Positions 38,289 through 50,040 of a stretch of 64,000 bases of DNA are shown here, in pieces. The notes under the pieces are model-generated. The model saw only the letters and a program-made list of their open reading frames with translations. It ran no database searches and was not told the origin of the DNA. Source of the stretch: Amblyornis subalaris (Eukaryota; Chordata; Aves; Passeriformes; Ptilonorhynchidae). The position numbers were made by a program, and so were the translations under genes. Location: contig JACAXG010000080.1 in the NCBI GenBank assembly GCA_018881555.1, positions 2,555,665-2,619,664 on the forward strand, written 5' to 3'. How positions within the stretch are numbered: position 1 is the stretch's first letter; each line of letters starts with the position of its first letter.

Positions 38289-38820
38289 TGGCCCATGGTG
38301 TGACCATGGGTGTGGCACCGTGTCCCACTGACCATGGATGTGGCACCGTGTCCTGTGGTGTGACCATGGATGTGGCACTGTGTCCCACTGACCATGGATG
38401 CGGCACCATGTCCCGTGGTGTGACCATGGATGTGACACCATGTCCTGTGGTGTGACCATGGATGTGGCACCATGTCCCATGGTGTGACCATGGATGTTGC
38501 ACCATGTCCCATGGTGTGACCATGGATGTGGCACCGTATCCCACGGTGTGACCATGGATGTGGCAGCGTGTCCCATGGTGTGACCATGGATGTTGCACCA
38601 TATCCCATGATGTGACCATGGATGTGGCACCGTATCCCACGGTGTGACCATGGATGTGGCACCGTGTCCCGTGGTGTGACCATGGATGTGGCACCGTGTC
38701 CCGTGGTGTGACCGTGGATGTGACACCGTGTCCCACTGACAATGGATGTGGCACCGTGTCCCATGGTGTGACCATGGATGTGGCACTGTGTCCCGTGGTG
38801 TGACCATGGATGTGACACCC
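38289..38820 (+). repeat. 32-bp minisatellite with 28-bp variants
   Basis: The unit is tgtgaccatggatgtggcac plus cgtgtcccgtgg; some units read cccactgacc and are four bases shorter. About 17 units begin roughly 390 bases after the KLF5L stop codon, so they may lie in its 3' untranslated region. Confidence 0.95.
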
Positions 38821-38856
38821 GTGCCACACAAGAACAGGAGACATTCCTGGGGCTGT

Positions 38857-39034
38857 TGGGACCGACAATCCCAGTCTCTGTGGGACCGACAATCCCAGTC
38901 TCTGTGGGGCCGACAATCCCAGTCTCTGTGGGACCGACAATCCCAGTCTCTGTGGGACCGACAATCCCAGTCTCTGTGGGACCGACAATCCCAGTCTCTG
39001 TGGGGCCAACAATCCCAGTCTCTGTGGGGCCGCG
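38857..39034 (+). repeat. 24-bp minisatellite, seven units
   Basis: gaccgacaatcccagtctct plus gtgg repeats at exact 24-base steps from 38861 to about 39028. The length is a multiple of three, so every frame stays open through it. Confidence 0.97.
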
Positions 39035-39424
39035 GAAGAACAGACCCGTGACAAACTCACCCGACGTGCCTCCGAGCAAGGGACAGCACAAAAGCAGGTG
39101 ACAGAAGCGTCACCCGTGTCCCACTGAGCCCGTTCCTGGCAGCCAGCTCGGGGCTGCCGACGCCTGCCCTGCCNGGCCGGGTGTTTTTGGTTGTGTCCTT
39201 AGCATTTCTGCTTCCAAGAGGAATTCTGACTTCAGGTGTCTCTGGGAGGACCGGCCTGGGTTTGAAGCCACCCAGGGGACAGTAAAAAAGCCACTGCTGA
39301 AGGTCTGGTGTCCCAGAATCCACCAGCGGTGCCTTTCTCCAAAATCCTGCGAGGGCTCGGTGGCCGCCGGGCACGCCGGGCCTGTGCCGTTGCCATTCCA
39401 TCAGATGGGGGNAAAAAAAAGGGA

Positions 39425-39690
39425 AAAAAAGCATCTTTGAAACAAATTCCAATAAATCCTGCTGTTCAGATTGTAATCACATTACTACCTCACAGCTTCA
39501 CCGCCTCGGGCTCCCTAAGCACCTTCCCCCTGTCCCGTGGGATGCACATCCCTGTTCTCCAAAGCCTTCCAGGGGTTAAATTTGGGCACGAACAAGAGGC
39601 AGCAGTTCCAAGAGCAGCTGTGAGGGCTGTAAATAAATCAGGAACAAATAATGGGCCTGGCGTGTCCAACTGAATATTGATTTCCCCCAC
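39425..39690 (+). promoter_or_regulatory. Unique AT-richer segment with AATAAA signals; candidate KLF5L 3' end or regulatory element
   Basis: AATAAA occurs at 39451-39456 and 39632-39637, the first two plus-strand poly(A) signals seen after the KLF5L stop. The segment (attgtaatcacattactacc, gtaaataaatcaggaacaaataatgg, tgaatattgatttcc) is not repetitive, unlike its surroundings. Confidence 0.25.
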
Positions 39691-42511
39691 CCCCTCCTGC
39701 TCTCTCGTTTCCCCTTGGATGGATTTGGGTGACACACGGATTGACGTGCGGGATGAAAGGCCAAGCAGGACCGTGCCGTGGGCAGGTGTTGGGATTTGGG
39801 GGCCACTCCTCCCTGCTGTTGCCAAACCCACTGCTGGGCTCCTGGCTGGCCTTTTCCTTGGAGAAATGGAACCGATCCCACCGGGCTGGTGCGACGGGAG
39901 AGGAGGGCGGGAAGGATTTGGGGGTTTGAGGTGTGGGGTGATGGTCCCGCTCCGTGCTGAGTTCCCTCTTTGGCCAGGAGCCTCCCGTGCCACCAGGGAG
40001 GGTGGGAATGGAGGGGTGAAAGGCCATGGAATTGCTGGAGGTGGCTGAGTGGCTTTCCCAACNGTGGGAACCGTTTTCCAGCCCTCAGCACCATGGGCTG
40101 GAGGGTCTTGGCAGCCTCGTGCCCAAGTGAAGTTTGGAGAGCGTGGCTCACCCTCAGCTTTGGGCACGTCCTCCACGGCCTTTTTCCANCCCTTCCCTTG
40201 CTTGTGGATGGGATTGGCCGGTGCTGGGACAAAGGGGATCGTTTTCCATCGACTTTGTTGTCTCTGGGGTCTGGCTCCTGGCCAATTCCACCCGGGCTCT
40301 CCTTGGAGTTTGGGCTGAGGCCATCCCTTCCCAAAATGATAAAACTTCCAGTTTTCCCTCTTGCTTGTGCCTGAAGGTGGATCTGGAGAGCCTCAGGGAA
40401 GGTCTCCNGGGATGGAAAACCCCCTTGGAGAGCAATGGTGGAGCGGGGAGCGGGATGAGCTCATTCCAAAGGGATTCCAGCATGGAGATGGTGCCTGAGC
40501 CAGCCCCCAGGGGGAAGCTCNGTGGGGCTGGTGGGGGCCCAGTGGCCGTGCTGGGACCTGCTGGGCTCCGNGGGCGAGCCCTGGCACGGCCACCCTGTAT
40601 TCCCAAGGCTCCAATTCCAACCTCCACGCTCCAAGATAATTTTTGGGGGCATCTCTTGTGGTTGAACCTCCCCAAGTCGTGATCCAAACCGCGGGGTGCC
40701 CCCCGTGTGTCACCATCAGCCCCACCCCTGGCCCTCTCGGGGGGGGTCTCTTTGCCCTCTCTGCCTTTGGAGCAGGAATCCATCCCGGATTTCCGTCTCT
40801 CCCCTCCGTGATGCTGATGGGGCCCATCCAACCAGTTTGCTAAAATCCAGTACANAGCCAAGACAACCAACAGGCAGCTTGAGATCTGAGGGGAATTTTA
40901 AATAATCGTCGCGATGATCTCGGGGTTGTTTTTTTTTTTCACTCCGGCAAAAATGCATCTGCTTGTCCTCCCCTGGACTCTGNGTGTGTGTAAATATATA
41001 AATATATCTATTTTTTTTTAATTTGGGGGGGGGGGGGCAGAAGCGTCTGAGCACCCACCCAGCGCTGCCTCTATGCAAACTCCTCCCATGCAAATGCTCC
41101 TCTATGCAAAGGCGACACAAACGAAAACCGCAGCGAATCCTTGGCTTTTATTCCTTGATTTTCCTATGGACNGAGCGCCCGGCTCTGGGTTTGCCTCGGT
41201 GGCCGAGGGCAGCTGTTTTTTGGGGAGAAACCCGGGGAGACGGGGAGCGGTGCCGATGGAGCCGCGTGACGCTCGTGACGAACGAAGGTCCCTCCATCCC
41301 CGCTCTCCTGGGAATGCTGGGAAAGCTTTGCTTGTGGGAAAGCTTTGCAAGGGGCGGATGAAACGCTGGAACGTGGGTGCCTCATCCCTGTTTGAGAACG
41401 GGGAGAAAATCGCTGTAAATAGGCCAAAAGTCCTGTCTGGCTTCGTGGCTTCTTCCAGGAGATCGTTATCCAAGATGAACGTAATGGGAAAGCATTTGGG
41501 ACCTGGAAAACGTTGTGGGGGAAGATTTCTTTTCCTGGTGATGCTGTGTTTGTTACAGGACCCTCTCCCCCGCTGAGCTCCCCCGTGAATATTGATCCAT
41601 CTCCTCTTTTGTAATAAAATTTTATCATGCACAGACCTGGCCTGGAGTCTGTTCCTTCCCGTTCCAAAAGTTTTCCTTGCCTTCACCTCCCTGCTTTTAC
41701 AGGCTTAAGGAAAAGGGGGAATGAAGCTTTATTTAATGGGGAAAATGGGTCTGGAAGCAGGGAAGGATCCACGCACGGTGTGAGCCAGGAGTTGTCCCGA
41801 TCCCAATGGGAAGGGAAAGGAAGGGCACAGCGCTCGTATTTAATCCTCTCACCTTTGTGCACTCCCATTCTTTATCCGGAGAGGGAAATGGGGAATCCAC
41901 AGATCCGGGAGGGATTTGGAGCGGAGCCGGGAGGGGCAGAGGGACAAGACAGGGACACGAGGAAGTGCCGTGTCCCGACTCCCTGTGGGGGAGCTTTCGT
42001 GGGACACACCCGCCTTTGTCCATGTGCAAACAGATCCCTGAGGGCTGCTGAGCTCACGCCTTGGGCATGGACCCACCCAACCCCCCCAATTCCCCCCAAA
42101 ACCTGGGATCTCTCCAGGCTCAGCCAAGCAGCTCTCCAGAAGCTGTTCCCGGCAGGATCCCATCTCCAGCATCTCCTTCGTGGGGTCTCCTCCCTGCTCT
42201 TGAAGGATCACGTTAAACCCAACGATTCCCCGGAGATTCCCAAAGGTTTTGTGTTCCAGCTGCGTTTCTTGGTGAGGGAAATCCTCTTTCCTGACTGATG
42301 GAAGTTCCTTCGGCTCCAACTTGGGTTACGGTGCTGAGATGAGCTGTGGTACAAAGGATCCCGGATTTGGGTTGGAAAAGCTTTCCAAGATCACGGAGTC
42401 CGTTCCCCCGGCTCTGCCAAGGCCACCCCTCATGTCCCCAAGTGGCACATCCACATAGAGGTGGAGCAGAGCATAAGGAATTTTTGTGGGATCCCCAACG
42501 CCAAGAAAGGA
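39691..42511. other. Intergenic sequence, no gene seen
   Basis: Mixed sequence with low-complexity T and G runs at 40929-41038 and a further AATAAA at 41613-41618. No conserved reading frame with splice sites was found. Confidence 0.3.
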
Positions 42512-42722
42512 AAAAATTTTTCACAATGAGGGAGGGGAGGGCCTGGAATGGATTTCCCAGAGAAGCTGTGGCTGCCCCGGGATCCCTGGAAGTGTCCAAG
42601 GCCAGGTTGGACGGGGCTTGGAGCACCCTGGGATGGTGGAAGGTGTCCCTGCCCATGGCAGGGGGTGGGATGGGATGAGCTGGAGTTCCCTCCCAGCCCA
42701 AGCCATCCCATGATTCCATGAC
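42512..42722 (+). mobile_element. CR1 3' end fragment, plus orientation
   Basis: tttttcacaatgagggaggggagg, then agagaagctgtggctgcccc, gtccctgcccatggcagggg and catcccatgattccatga. Confidence 0.85.
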
Positions 42723-43712
42723 ACAGCATTCCTTGTTTGAAGCCATGTCCTGCTCTGGAATTCCTCATGGACACTGATTTTTGGTGTGTGGTCTCAGGGT
42801 GGTGGTGTGGAAGCAGCCAGGACATTGCCCATNTTTGCTCCAGCCGTTCCCATGGGAAGAGCCATCACGTGCCCGAACACCCGAGCATTCCATGAATCCC
42901 TGCTGTCCTTTGGGACCCCGCTGTGCTCCGGGCCCTGCTCTGGCTCTTCCCGGTGAGGTCACCAGGACAGTGAATAGCGGGAATGTCGGGGAAGTTTAGA
43001 GGGTGGCTCATCATGGGAGAACCTAAAGTGTCCTTCCCCAGCAGGGAAAACNCCGGAAAAGGCATCACAGGGAGACATTCCAACCTTGCTGAGGTCCCTT
43101 TGGGCCAGCTCCTCCCTGGAACATCCTCTTGGAGCAGTGGCAAGTCTGGGGCAGGGCTCAGAGCGGAGATGGAAGTTCAGGCTTATCCCCCCAGGAGAGC
43201 AGGATCCCAGATCCCATCCTGCTGGAAGCCCTGCTCCCTGCAGACCCCATTCCCACCCCACGGCTTCCATTCCCTGCGGAGTCCCCCCAGCCTGGCCCTG
43301 TTTGTGCCCACGGTGCAGCAACAGCTGTAAAACCTGGGCNGATCCATCCACCATTCCTGGGGGGCTCTTAAAGCTCCAGGAATGCCGGGATCCAGCTGGT
43401 CAAGGACAGGGAGGGAAGCGGGAGGCAGAAGGAGGGATAAAATCCCGGCGGGAATCCTGGAGGAGGCTTCACATGGGACAGCCAGGAGGTGACGGCACCC
43501 ACGGGAGAGCCCTCTCGGCTTTTTCCTTGGAATTCAGCAGGAAGCGATGCCGACGGCACNGCGCCGCGTCCAGGACCTGGAAAACACACGGCAGGAGCGT
43601 GGGGACGGGGCAGCTCCCCGCGGGAGGCTCAGCGAGGCTCTGTTCCTCCTCTTCCATGGGCTGATTCCAGAGGGGGAAGCTGGAAATCCCGCGGGATGGC
43701 GAAGATCCCGCT

Positions 43713-43795
43713 CAGCGGCACCCCGTGCCCAAATCCCGGTGGGATGGCGAAGGTCAGCGGCACCCCGTGCCCAAATCCCGGTGGGATGGACGGGA
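43713..43795 (+). repeat. 42-bp direct repeat, two copies
   Basis: cagcggcaccccgtgcccaa followed by atcccggtgggatggcgaagg recurs with 42-base spacing. Confidence 0.9.
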
Positions 43796-44550
43796 GGAAA
43801 CCCAGCCCAGCTTCCCTGGGGATCTGCAAGGACCCTGGGGATCCCTTCCCAACCTGGACTCGGCAGCGACCTTCGGGGTGGCTTTAACGTTGAACTTCCC
43901 TCCCCAGGGGAATCGGGAATCTCTGCCTCCCGGGGCTCTNCTGTTGGATGTGTCCACGGCCCGGGCTGTAAAGTTATCCATTGACTCGGGAAAACACAGG
44001 GAAGGGACACGGAGCCGCCGGGCGGGTTCTCCAGGTGTCCCTGGAGCTCGGCAAAGGATTGCGGCACCGCCACAGGGAAAGCCACTGATGCCACCCCCGG
44101 GCTGGGAGCTGGGGGGGGACAAATCCCAACTCCCACCACCCTCTGGAAAACCCAAGGGGAGCGGCCCAGCAGGGTGGATTTTTGGGAGGAGGTGACAGGG
44201 AACGTCCCCGCGGTCGTTCCCGGCGCGGTGGGAAAGGGCCGTGCCTGCCGTGACAGCGGCCACGAGCGCTGCCCTTCAAATCCAGCCCTTATCTCCTTTA
44301 TCCCNAGGACCATCGACCCCTGGAGCCTCCCGCCGGAGCCCGAGCCCGCCCCGAGCCATTAAAGTTAACGATTACCCGAAGCGAGTGTTTATTTGGGATA
44401 ATCCAGGGGGAAAGTGAGGCTGGAGAGGGGGAAGGCTCTCGTTTCTTTGCTGCGAGATCCGGCCCGTCCCGCGGCGCTGGAGTGCTGCTCCAACGGGATG
44501 GATGCTCAAAGAACAGCGGGAGCTGGGATGGGAGAGCTCCGGCCACCGGG

Positions 44551-44622
44551 ATACTCGGCATTCCCAGCCCATGGGCACACTCGGCATTCCCAGCCCGCGG
44601 GGATGTTCGGTATTCCCACCCC
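44551..44622 (+). repeat. 26-bp tandem repeat, three units
   Basis: tcggcattcccagccc units at 44555, 44581 and 44607. Confidence 0.85.
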
Positions 44623-45190
44623 NCCATCCCTCACATGGAGCCTTGGTGCCCCAGCCCACGCGGGGCTTCGTCTCCTACCAATGAGATGAAAGGTCCTTAC
44701 AAGCTTTTCCCTGGATTTTTGTCGTTTTGGGGGAGAAATCCTCCCTTTCCCGATGGTTCCCNCCTGTCCCACTCCCTGCTCCCACCGGCCGTGCCGAGGC
44801 AGCAGTGGGAGCAAGGGTAGGGAATATCCACATCCAAACCCTTCCTTGGCGCGTGGAATGGCATCTCCCGCCTCCAATTCCAGAGCTGAACATCCCCCAA
44901 GCAGCGGGAGGATCCCCAATCCCAACCCTGTCACAGACAAGTCATTTTCCCAGAGTAAAACCCCCTTTTTCCCCCACTCCCAGATTTTTTCCCCCTCTCC
45001 CTGGCGGTGGGGAAGGGCAGGGACACTCCCAGGCTTTTCAGCACCGGGATCTGAGCCCCGGATGTGATCCCAGCACCGGGAAGTGGGACGAATCCTTCAC
45101 CCTCCCAGCGGCTCGGAGCCTTCCCAGAGCGTGCCAGGAAGGTGCCATTCCCATTCCCGGGAGNAACCGAATCCGTGCGGGAGCGCTCAC

Positions 45191-45318
45191 CTGAGCCCTC
45201 TAATCCCGTAATCCATCTCCAAGGAGACCCAGCCGTACCTGGCATGTGGGAACAGAGGGGCCCCGCGCAGGGAGAGCTTGTTCTGGAACCCTTGGAGGCT
45301 CATCCCGCTGCTCCAGGC
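45191..45318 (-). CDS. Exon-like segment on the minus strand, gene unknown
   Basis: Read on the minus strand, the acceptor ctccatcccccag precedes an open 128-base segment, and the donor ctcag|gtgagc follows. An inner donor, ccag|gtacgg, would end it at 45239. The conceptual peptide AWSSGMSLQGFQNKLSLRG, then APLFPHARYGWVSLEMDYGI, has an unbiased residue mix unlike the low-complexity read-through frames around it. I do not recognise the family, and no partner exons could be placed with confidence. It may be a chance segment. Confidence 0.25.
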
Positions 45319-45898
45319 CTGGGGGATGGAGCAGGGAGCCAACGCCTTCCCCGCAACCCATTCCCACCCCAGTCCCCCCGGCTCGGGCATTGCGGGAACG
45401 CTGGGATTTCCCTATCCCTGTTTTTCCATTCTCTGGGGGGTGGGGAGTGTCCCACGGAGACCCCAAAGTGCTGGAGGGTGGCGGCGTCTCTCGGCCCCAA
45501 TCCCGCTGTGGGTTCCAGGGAGACGTGGGGGGGGGCGCAAGCAAACCGGGAAAAATTTTCGGGAAAAATTCCCTTCCTGGCAGCAGGGGGAGCGTGAGCG
45601 CTCCAAGCCAGGTGGAAAGTTGTCCCAGCGAGGCTCGGATCTGTCNCAGACACCACAAAAATGGGGACGAATCCCGAGCTGGGGAGGATCAGGACACGCG
45701 GGACACGCGGGATTTGGGGGTGTTCGCTTTCCTACAGCCGGCGGGAATTCCTGCAGGGAATAGCCTTCCTGCTCCCATCGCCTCCTGCAGCTCGGCAGGG
45801 CCATGGGGCACCTCAGCCCTGCCTGGGCATCCTCAGGGATGTCCCTGGAAGCTCCCACCGCCTCCCAGTGGATTCCAGTTCAGCTGAGAGCTCGCAGC

Positions 45899-46636
45899 TC
45901 ATCGCTCCAGGGATATCCCGCTCCAGGGATATCCCTGCCCCAGAGACATCTCTGCCCCAGGGACATCCCCGCTCCAGGGACATCTCCACTCCAGGGATAT
46001 CCTGCTCCAGGGACATCCCTCTGCAGGGACATCCCTCTCCAGGGATATCCCCGCGCCAGGGACATCCCTCTCCAGGGACATCCCGTTCCAGGGGTATCCC
46101 TGCTCCAGGGGTATCCCTGCTCCAGGGCTATCCCGCTCCAGGGACATCCCCACTCCAAGGACATCCCAGTCCAGGGACATCCCACTCCAGGGACATCCCT
46201 CTCCAGGGACATGCCGCTCCAGGGACATCGTGCTCCAGGGACATCCCGCTCTAGGAACATCCCGCTCCAGGAACAACCTGCTCCAGGGATATCCCTGCTC
46301 CAGGGCTATCTCGCTCCAGAGACATCCCTGCTCCAGGAACAACCTGCTCCAGGGATATCCCACTCTAGGGATATCCCCGCTCCAGGGACATCCCTCTCCA
46401 GGGACATCCCCGCTCCAGGGATATCCCCGCTCCAGGGACATCCCGCCCCAGGGACATCTCACTGCAGGGAAATCCTGCTCCAGGGACATCCCCGCTCCAG
46501 GGATATCCTGCCCCAGGGACATCCACGCTCCAGGAACAACCTAGTCCAGGGATATCCCTGCTCCAGGGACATCCTGGATCCAGGGACATCCCCGCTCCAG
46601 GGACATCCTCGCTCCAGGGATATCCCGCTCCAGGGA
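45899..46636 (+). repeat. 17-bp minisatellite, about 43 units
   Basis: gctccagggacatcccc and close variants (gatatccc, gaacaacct) repeat without interruption. 17 is not a multiple of three, so all three frames cycle and long spurious open frames arise on both strands. Confidence 0.95.
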
Positions 46637-46745
46637 CAGGGGCTCTGAGCCACCTGGGATAGTGGGAAGTGTCCCTGCCCATGGCAGGAGGGTTGGAATA
46701 AATGGCCTTCGGAGGTCACTTCCAACCCAACCCAAGCTGGGAATT
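46634..46745 (+). mobile_element. CR1 3' terminus, plus orientation
   Basis: ggggctctgagccacctgggatagtggg, then tgtccctgcccatggcagg and cacttccaacccaacccaag. It directly follows the 17-bp array. Confidence 0.7.
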
Positions 46746-46927
46746 CTACAAACCATTTTATTCCATAAATTCTTTTGTGACTCTCCGACCGCTCTGGAGG
46801 AGCCAACGCCTCTGCCGATCCATGAGGAAGAGCGGAGGGAATCTTCCTCCTTCCCGCATCTCCACCCAGCCCAGGGGATGAGCCGGAGCTTCACTCCTGG
46901 ATCCTCTGCTTTCCCTGAACTCCTCCG

Positions 46928-47098
46928 GCTCCATCCCGCGTCTCTCCCGGCTCCATCCCGCGTCTCTCCCGGCTCCATCCCGCCTCTCCCGGTCCCATCC
47001 CGTCTCTCCCGGCTCCATCCCGCCTCTCCCGGTCCCATCCCGTCTCTCCCGGTCCCATCCCGCCTCTCCCGGTCCCATCCCGCCTCTCCCGGCTCCAG
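46928..47098 (+). repeat. 20-22 bp minisatellite, about eight units
   Basis: ggctccatcccgcctctccc and ggtcccatcccgtctctccc units. Confidence 0.93.
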
Positions 47099-47167
47099 CT
47101 GCCGGTTCATCCCCGCAGCGCTTGGGGCAGCAGAGCTCCGCGCTTGGCTGGAGCCGCGTCTTTCCCG

Positions 47168-47228
47168 GGAGGAGCTTTCCCTTCCCAAGAGGAGCTTTCC
47201 CTTCCCAGGCTGAGCTTTCCCTCCCCGA
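47168..47228 (+). repeat. 20-bp tandem repeat, three units
   Basis: gagctttcccttcccaag-type units at 47172, 47192 and 47212. Confidence 0.9.
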
Positions 47229-49120
47229 GGATCTCCTCTTCCTCACCGCCAGCTCCCCTGTGGGAAGCTGCGGGAAGGTGGGAAGCGCTTCCCGCTTGGA
47301 TCCCTCGTCCGCGGAGCTCTGTCAGAGCAGCGCTGGAGCGGCAGGAAAAAGCAGGGAGGAAAAGCCGAAGGAAGACCNGGAAATAGGAATTCCATAGGCA
47401 GGCATTACAGGGAGAAGAGGAATAGGAAGGGGAGGAAGGTCCTGGTCGCATTGTCATGGAAAATGTCACCGAGAGCATTCCCAGGAGCTCGGGCTCCTGG
47501 AATTCAGAGCTCCACGCAAAGGCGTTGGGATCTTTCCCTTCGCTGTTTCCCAGCCGTTCCCCGGGAAGGCTTTGGGATCTGGAGGCTGCCCAGGGGAAGT
47601 GTCCCATTATCCTGCTGTGCCATCTAGTGGGATGCGGGCCCTGCTCCCGGCGGGAAGATCCCCGTGCGATATCCCACCCGCGTCCTCATTCCGCAGATCC
47701 CAGGGCAGAACATTCCTTTGGGCGAGTTCTCCCCCACATTCCCGGCCAGCCAGGGCAAATCCCCTCTGGGAGAAGAGCGGGAATCATCCAGCCCTCCCCA
47801 TCCCATATCCCACGATCCCGGAGGGCCGGGAAAACAAATCCTGCTTCCAGGAGCTGCCTGGAGAGCAATCCTTAATGAGGGAACATCGTTTTCCCCTCAC
47901 CGATGGAATTCTGCATCCGCCGCTCCTGCCTCCCGCCTCTGCCAAGGGAATGAGGGATCGGGATTCCCGATGTCTCCCGATCCCGCAAACAGGCTCCTGG
48001 ATCTCTCCAGCAGCATCCCGGGGAGTTTTGTAGGGATGCAGCGGTTTAGGGCTCTGCCTCCTGGGGCATCTCCCCCGGCCTTGTGGGAAGGAGGAATTTT
48101 CAGGATTGCAATTCCCCCCCAAATCCCGGTGGTGAATTTGAGGCACGGAAGGGATCCGTGTTGAAATATCCNGGGAATTTGGCCGAAGGAGGACACGGCA
48201 CAGCCCGGCAGAAGATCCTTTGCTATTTATGGAGCTGGAATTGGCCTCTCCAAAGGGATCAGGACCCTTCCTTTACGGAGGGAACTGGCACAAGGACTCC
48301 TGGTTGTGTATTCCAGCGGTTCAGCCTCAGATCTTGGATAAATCCCAGGATTCTGGTGTCCAAGGGCTTGTGCTGCCCCGAACACTCCTCCCCTTGACCT
48401 TGCTGGAGGAGGGAGCGCCTGGAATTTGTCAAATCCTGGAANTGGTCACCCCCACCGCCTGGGGCCGGCTGCGTGCCAGGGATTTGTGCCCACAGGATCG
48501 CATCCCTGGATCCCTGCTTGGCCGGGGGAAGAGGAATGACGGATCCAAGGTGCCTTCCAAAGCCTTTTAGGATCCAGGCAATCCCACCAAACCCCAAAGT
48601 GCAAATTCTTCTTCCCACTCCCNTAAAAAATCCAGCTTTGGGGGAATATAGCGCAAAATGCAAGGAGACAAGAATATTCCCACTTCCTCCTTTCCCTGGG
48701 CTCCGGATCCATCCTAAATCCTGCTGTAACGAGCTCGGCTCGGGGGTGATTTTATCCCTGGGGNGTTTTCCCTGAGGATCCGGGTGGGAATTGGGGGCCG
48801 GGAGCCTTTGGCAGGCCCTGAGCAGCTCCAGCTTTTCCTTGGATCAGTTCCCGTGGGAGAGAGGAGCCCCTGGAGCTTTCAGCTCGAGGTGTTTCGGGAT
48901 CAAAGCCTTCCCGAGCCTTCATCCCGGCGGGAAGGGGAGGAGGGGAGGGCACGGGGAGCGGCAGGACGCGCGGTGCCCTTTGCATCCCGGGAAGCGAAAT
49001 GCCAGCCCCGCCGGGAGGGGTTTGAATCCCAAACTTTCCCCTGGCTCCCGCTGCTCCTCGGATCCGCTCCCGCCGGGGCTCCGCCGGGGATATTTTGGGA
49101 TTGGTGGAGAGGGAGAGAGC
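47229..49120. other. Intergenic sequence, no gene seen
   Basis: Unique-looking sequence with scattered Ns; no repeat family or supported exon recognised. Confidence 0.3.
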
Positions 49121-49157
49121 AATAAATAAATAAATAAATANATAAATNAATAAATAA
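49121..49157 (+). repeat. (AAAT)n microsatellite
   Basis: About nine aaat units with two unresolved bases. Confidence 0.95.
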
Positions 49158-49439
49158 GCTCCCATCCCAGCTTCCCAGCATCCCAGCTCCCGGCCAGCTC
49201 CCTGCAGGCTGCCAGCTCCACGGGAATGATGGGAATCAGCTCCATCCTTCCTGCTCTCCCTGCTTCTCCCTGTCCGAGCCATCCATCCCGCGCTGCTCCC
49301 AGCCTGGAGAACAGGAGGGGTGAGGTCAGCAGCCATCCCCTCCTTCCCCTTGTCCTGCTCATCCCAGAAATCCTCGGGCTCGGCAGCTGGGCTGGCTGGG
49401 AGCCCAGATCCATGGAGCTGCGCTGCTGGTCCAGATGGA

Positions 49440-50040
49440 GAGGGCACGGAATGCACATCCCTGGAAGTGTCCAAGGCCAGGTTGGACAGGGCTTGGAGCA
49501 GCCTGGGATGGTGGAAGGTGTCCCTGCCCATGGCAGGGGTGGGAATGGATGGGCTGTAAGGTCCCTTCCCACCCAAACCAGTCTGGGATACAACACAAAA
49601 ATTCCATGGAGCTGCTGGAGCGAGTCCAGAGGAGCTGCTCCAGGGGCTGGAGCCCCTCTGCTCTGGAGCCAGGCTGGGAGAGCTGGGAATGTTCACCTGG
49701 AGAAGAGAAGGATCCAGGGAGAGCTCAGAGCCCCTTCCAGTGCCTAAAGGGGCTCCAGGAGAGCTGGAGAGGGACTTGGGACAAGGGACGGAGGGACAGG
49801 ACACAGGGAATGGCTTCCCACTGCNGGAGGGCAGGGATAGATGGGATATTGGGAAGGAATTGTTCCCTGGCCCAGGTTTCCCAGAGAAGCTGTGGCTGCC
49901 CCTGGATCCCTGGAAGTGTCCAAGGCCAGGCTGGACAGGGCTTGGAGCAGCCTGGGATAGTGGGAGGTGTCCCTGCCCATGGCAGGGGTGGGAATGGGAT
50001 GAGCTTTAAGGTCCTTCCATCCCAAACCATTCCATGATCT
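49440..50040 (+). mobile_element. Two CR1 3' ends in tandem, plus orientation
   Basis: 49440-49592 is a short tail ending ccacccaaaccagtctggg. 49607-50040 is a longer copy (ctgctggagcgagtccagaggag to aaaccattccatgatc). Confidence 0.85.

Noticed and set aside
38289..39034. CRISPR-like array
   Set aside because: The repeats are directly abutting minisatellites without unique spacers, in a vertebrate genome.
38169..39101. Repetitive peptides (for example TETGIVGP and GPTIPVSV repeats)
   Set aside because: Translations of the 32-bp and 24-bp minisatellites; all frames are open and none has gene signals.
43469..43576. Minus-strand terminal-exon-like frame (VLDAA ... CRRHRFLLNSKEKAER ... stop) after the acceptor gttttccag
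   Set aside because: Reasonable acceptor and residue mix, but no poly(A) signal, an N inside, and no link to other exons; too weak to annotate.
44306..44363. Plus-strand terminal-exon-like frame TIDPWSLPPEPEPAPSH with ATTAAA at the stop
   Set aside because: Only about 18 codons, acceptor contains an N, stop overlaps the supposed poly(A) signal, and no upstream exons were found. A HNF1-like string at 44364-44376 was also judged too weak.
45803..46648. 281-residue open frame of dipeptide-like repeats
   Set aside because: Read-through of the 17-bp array.
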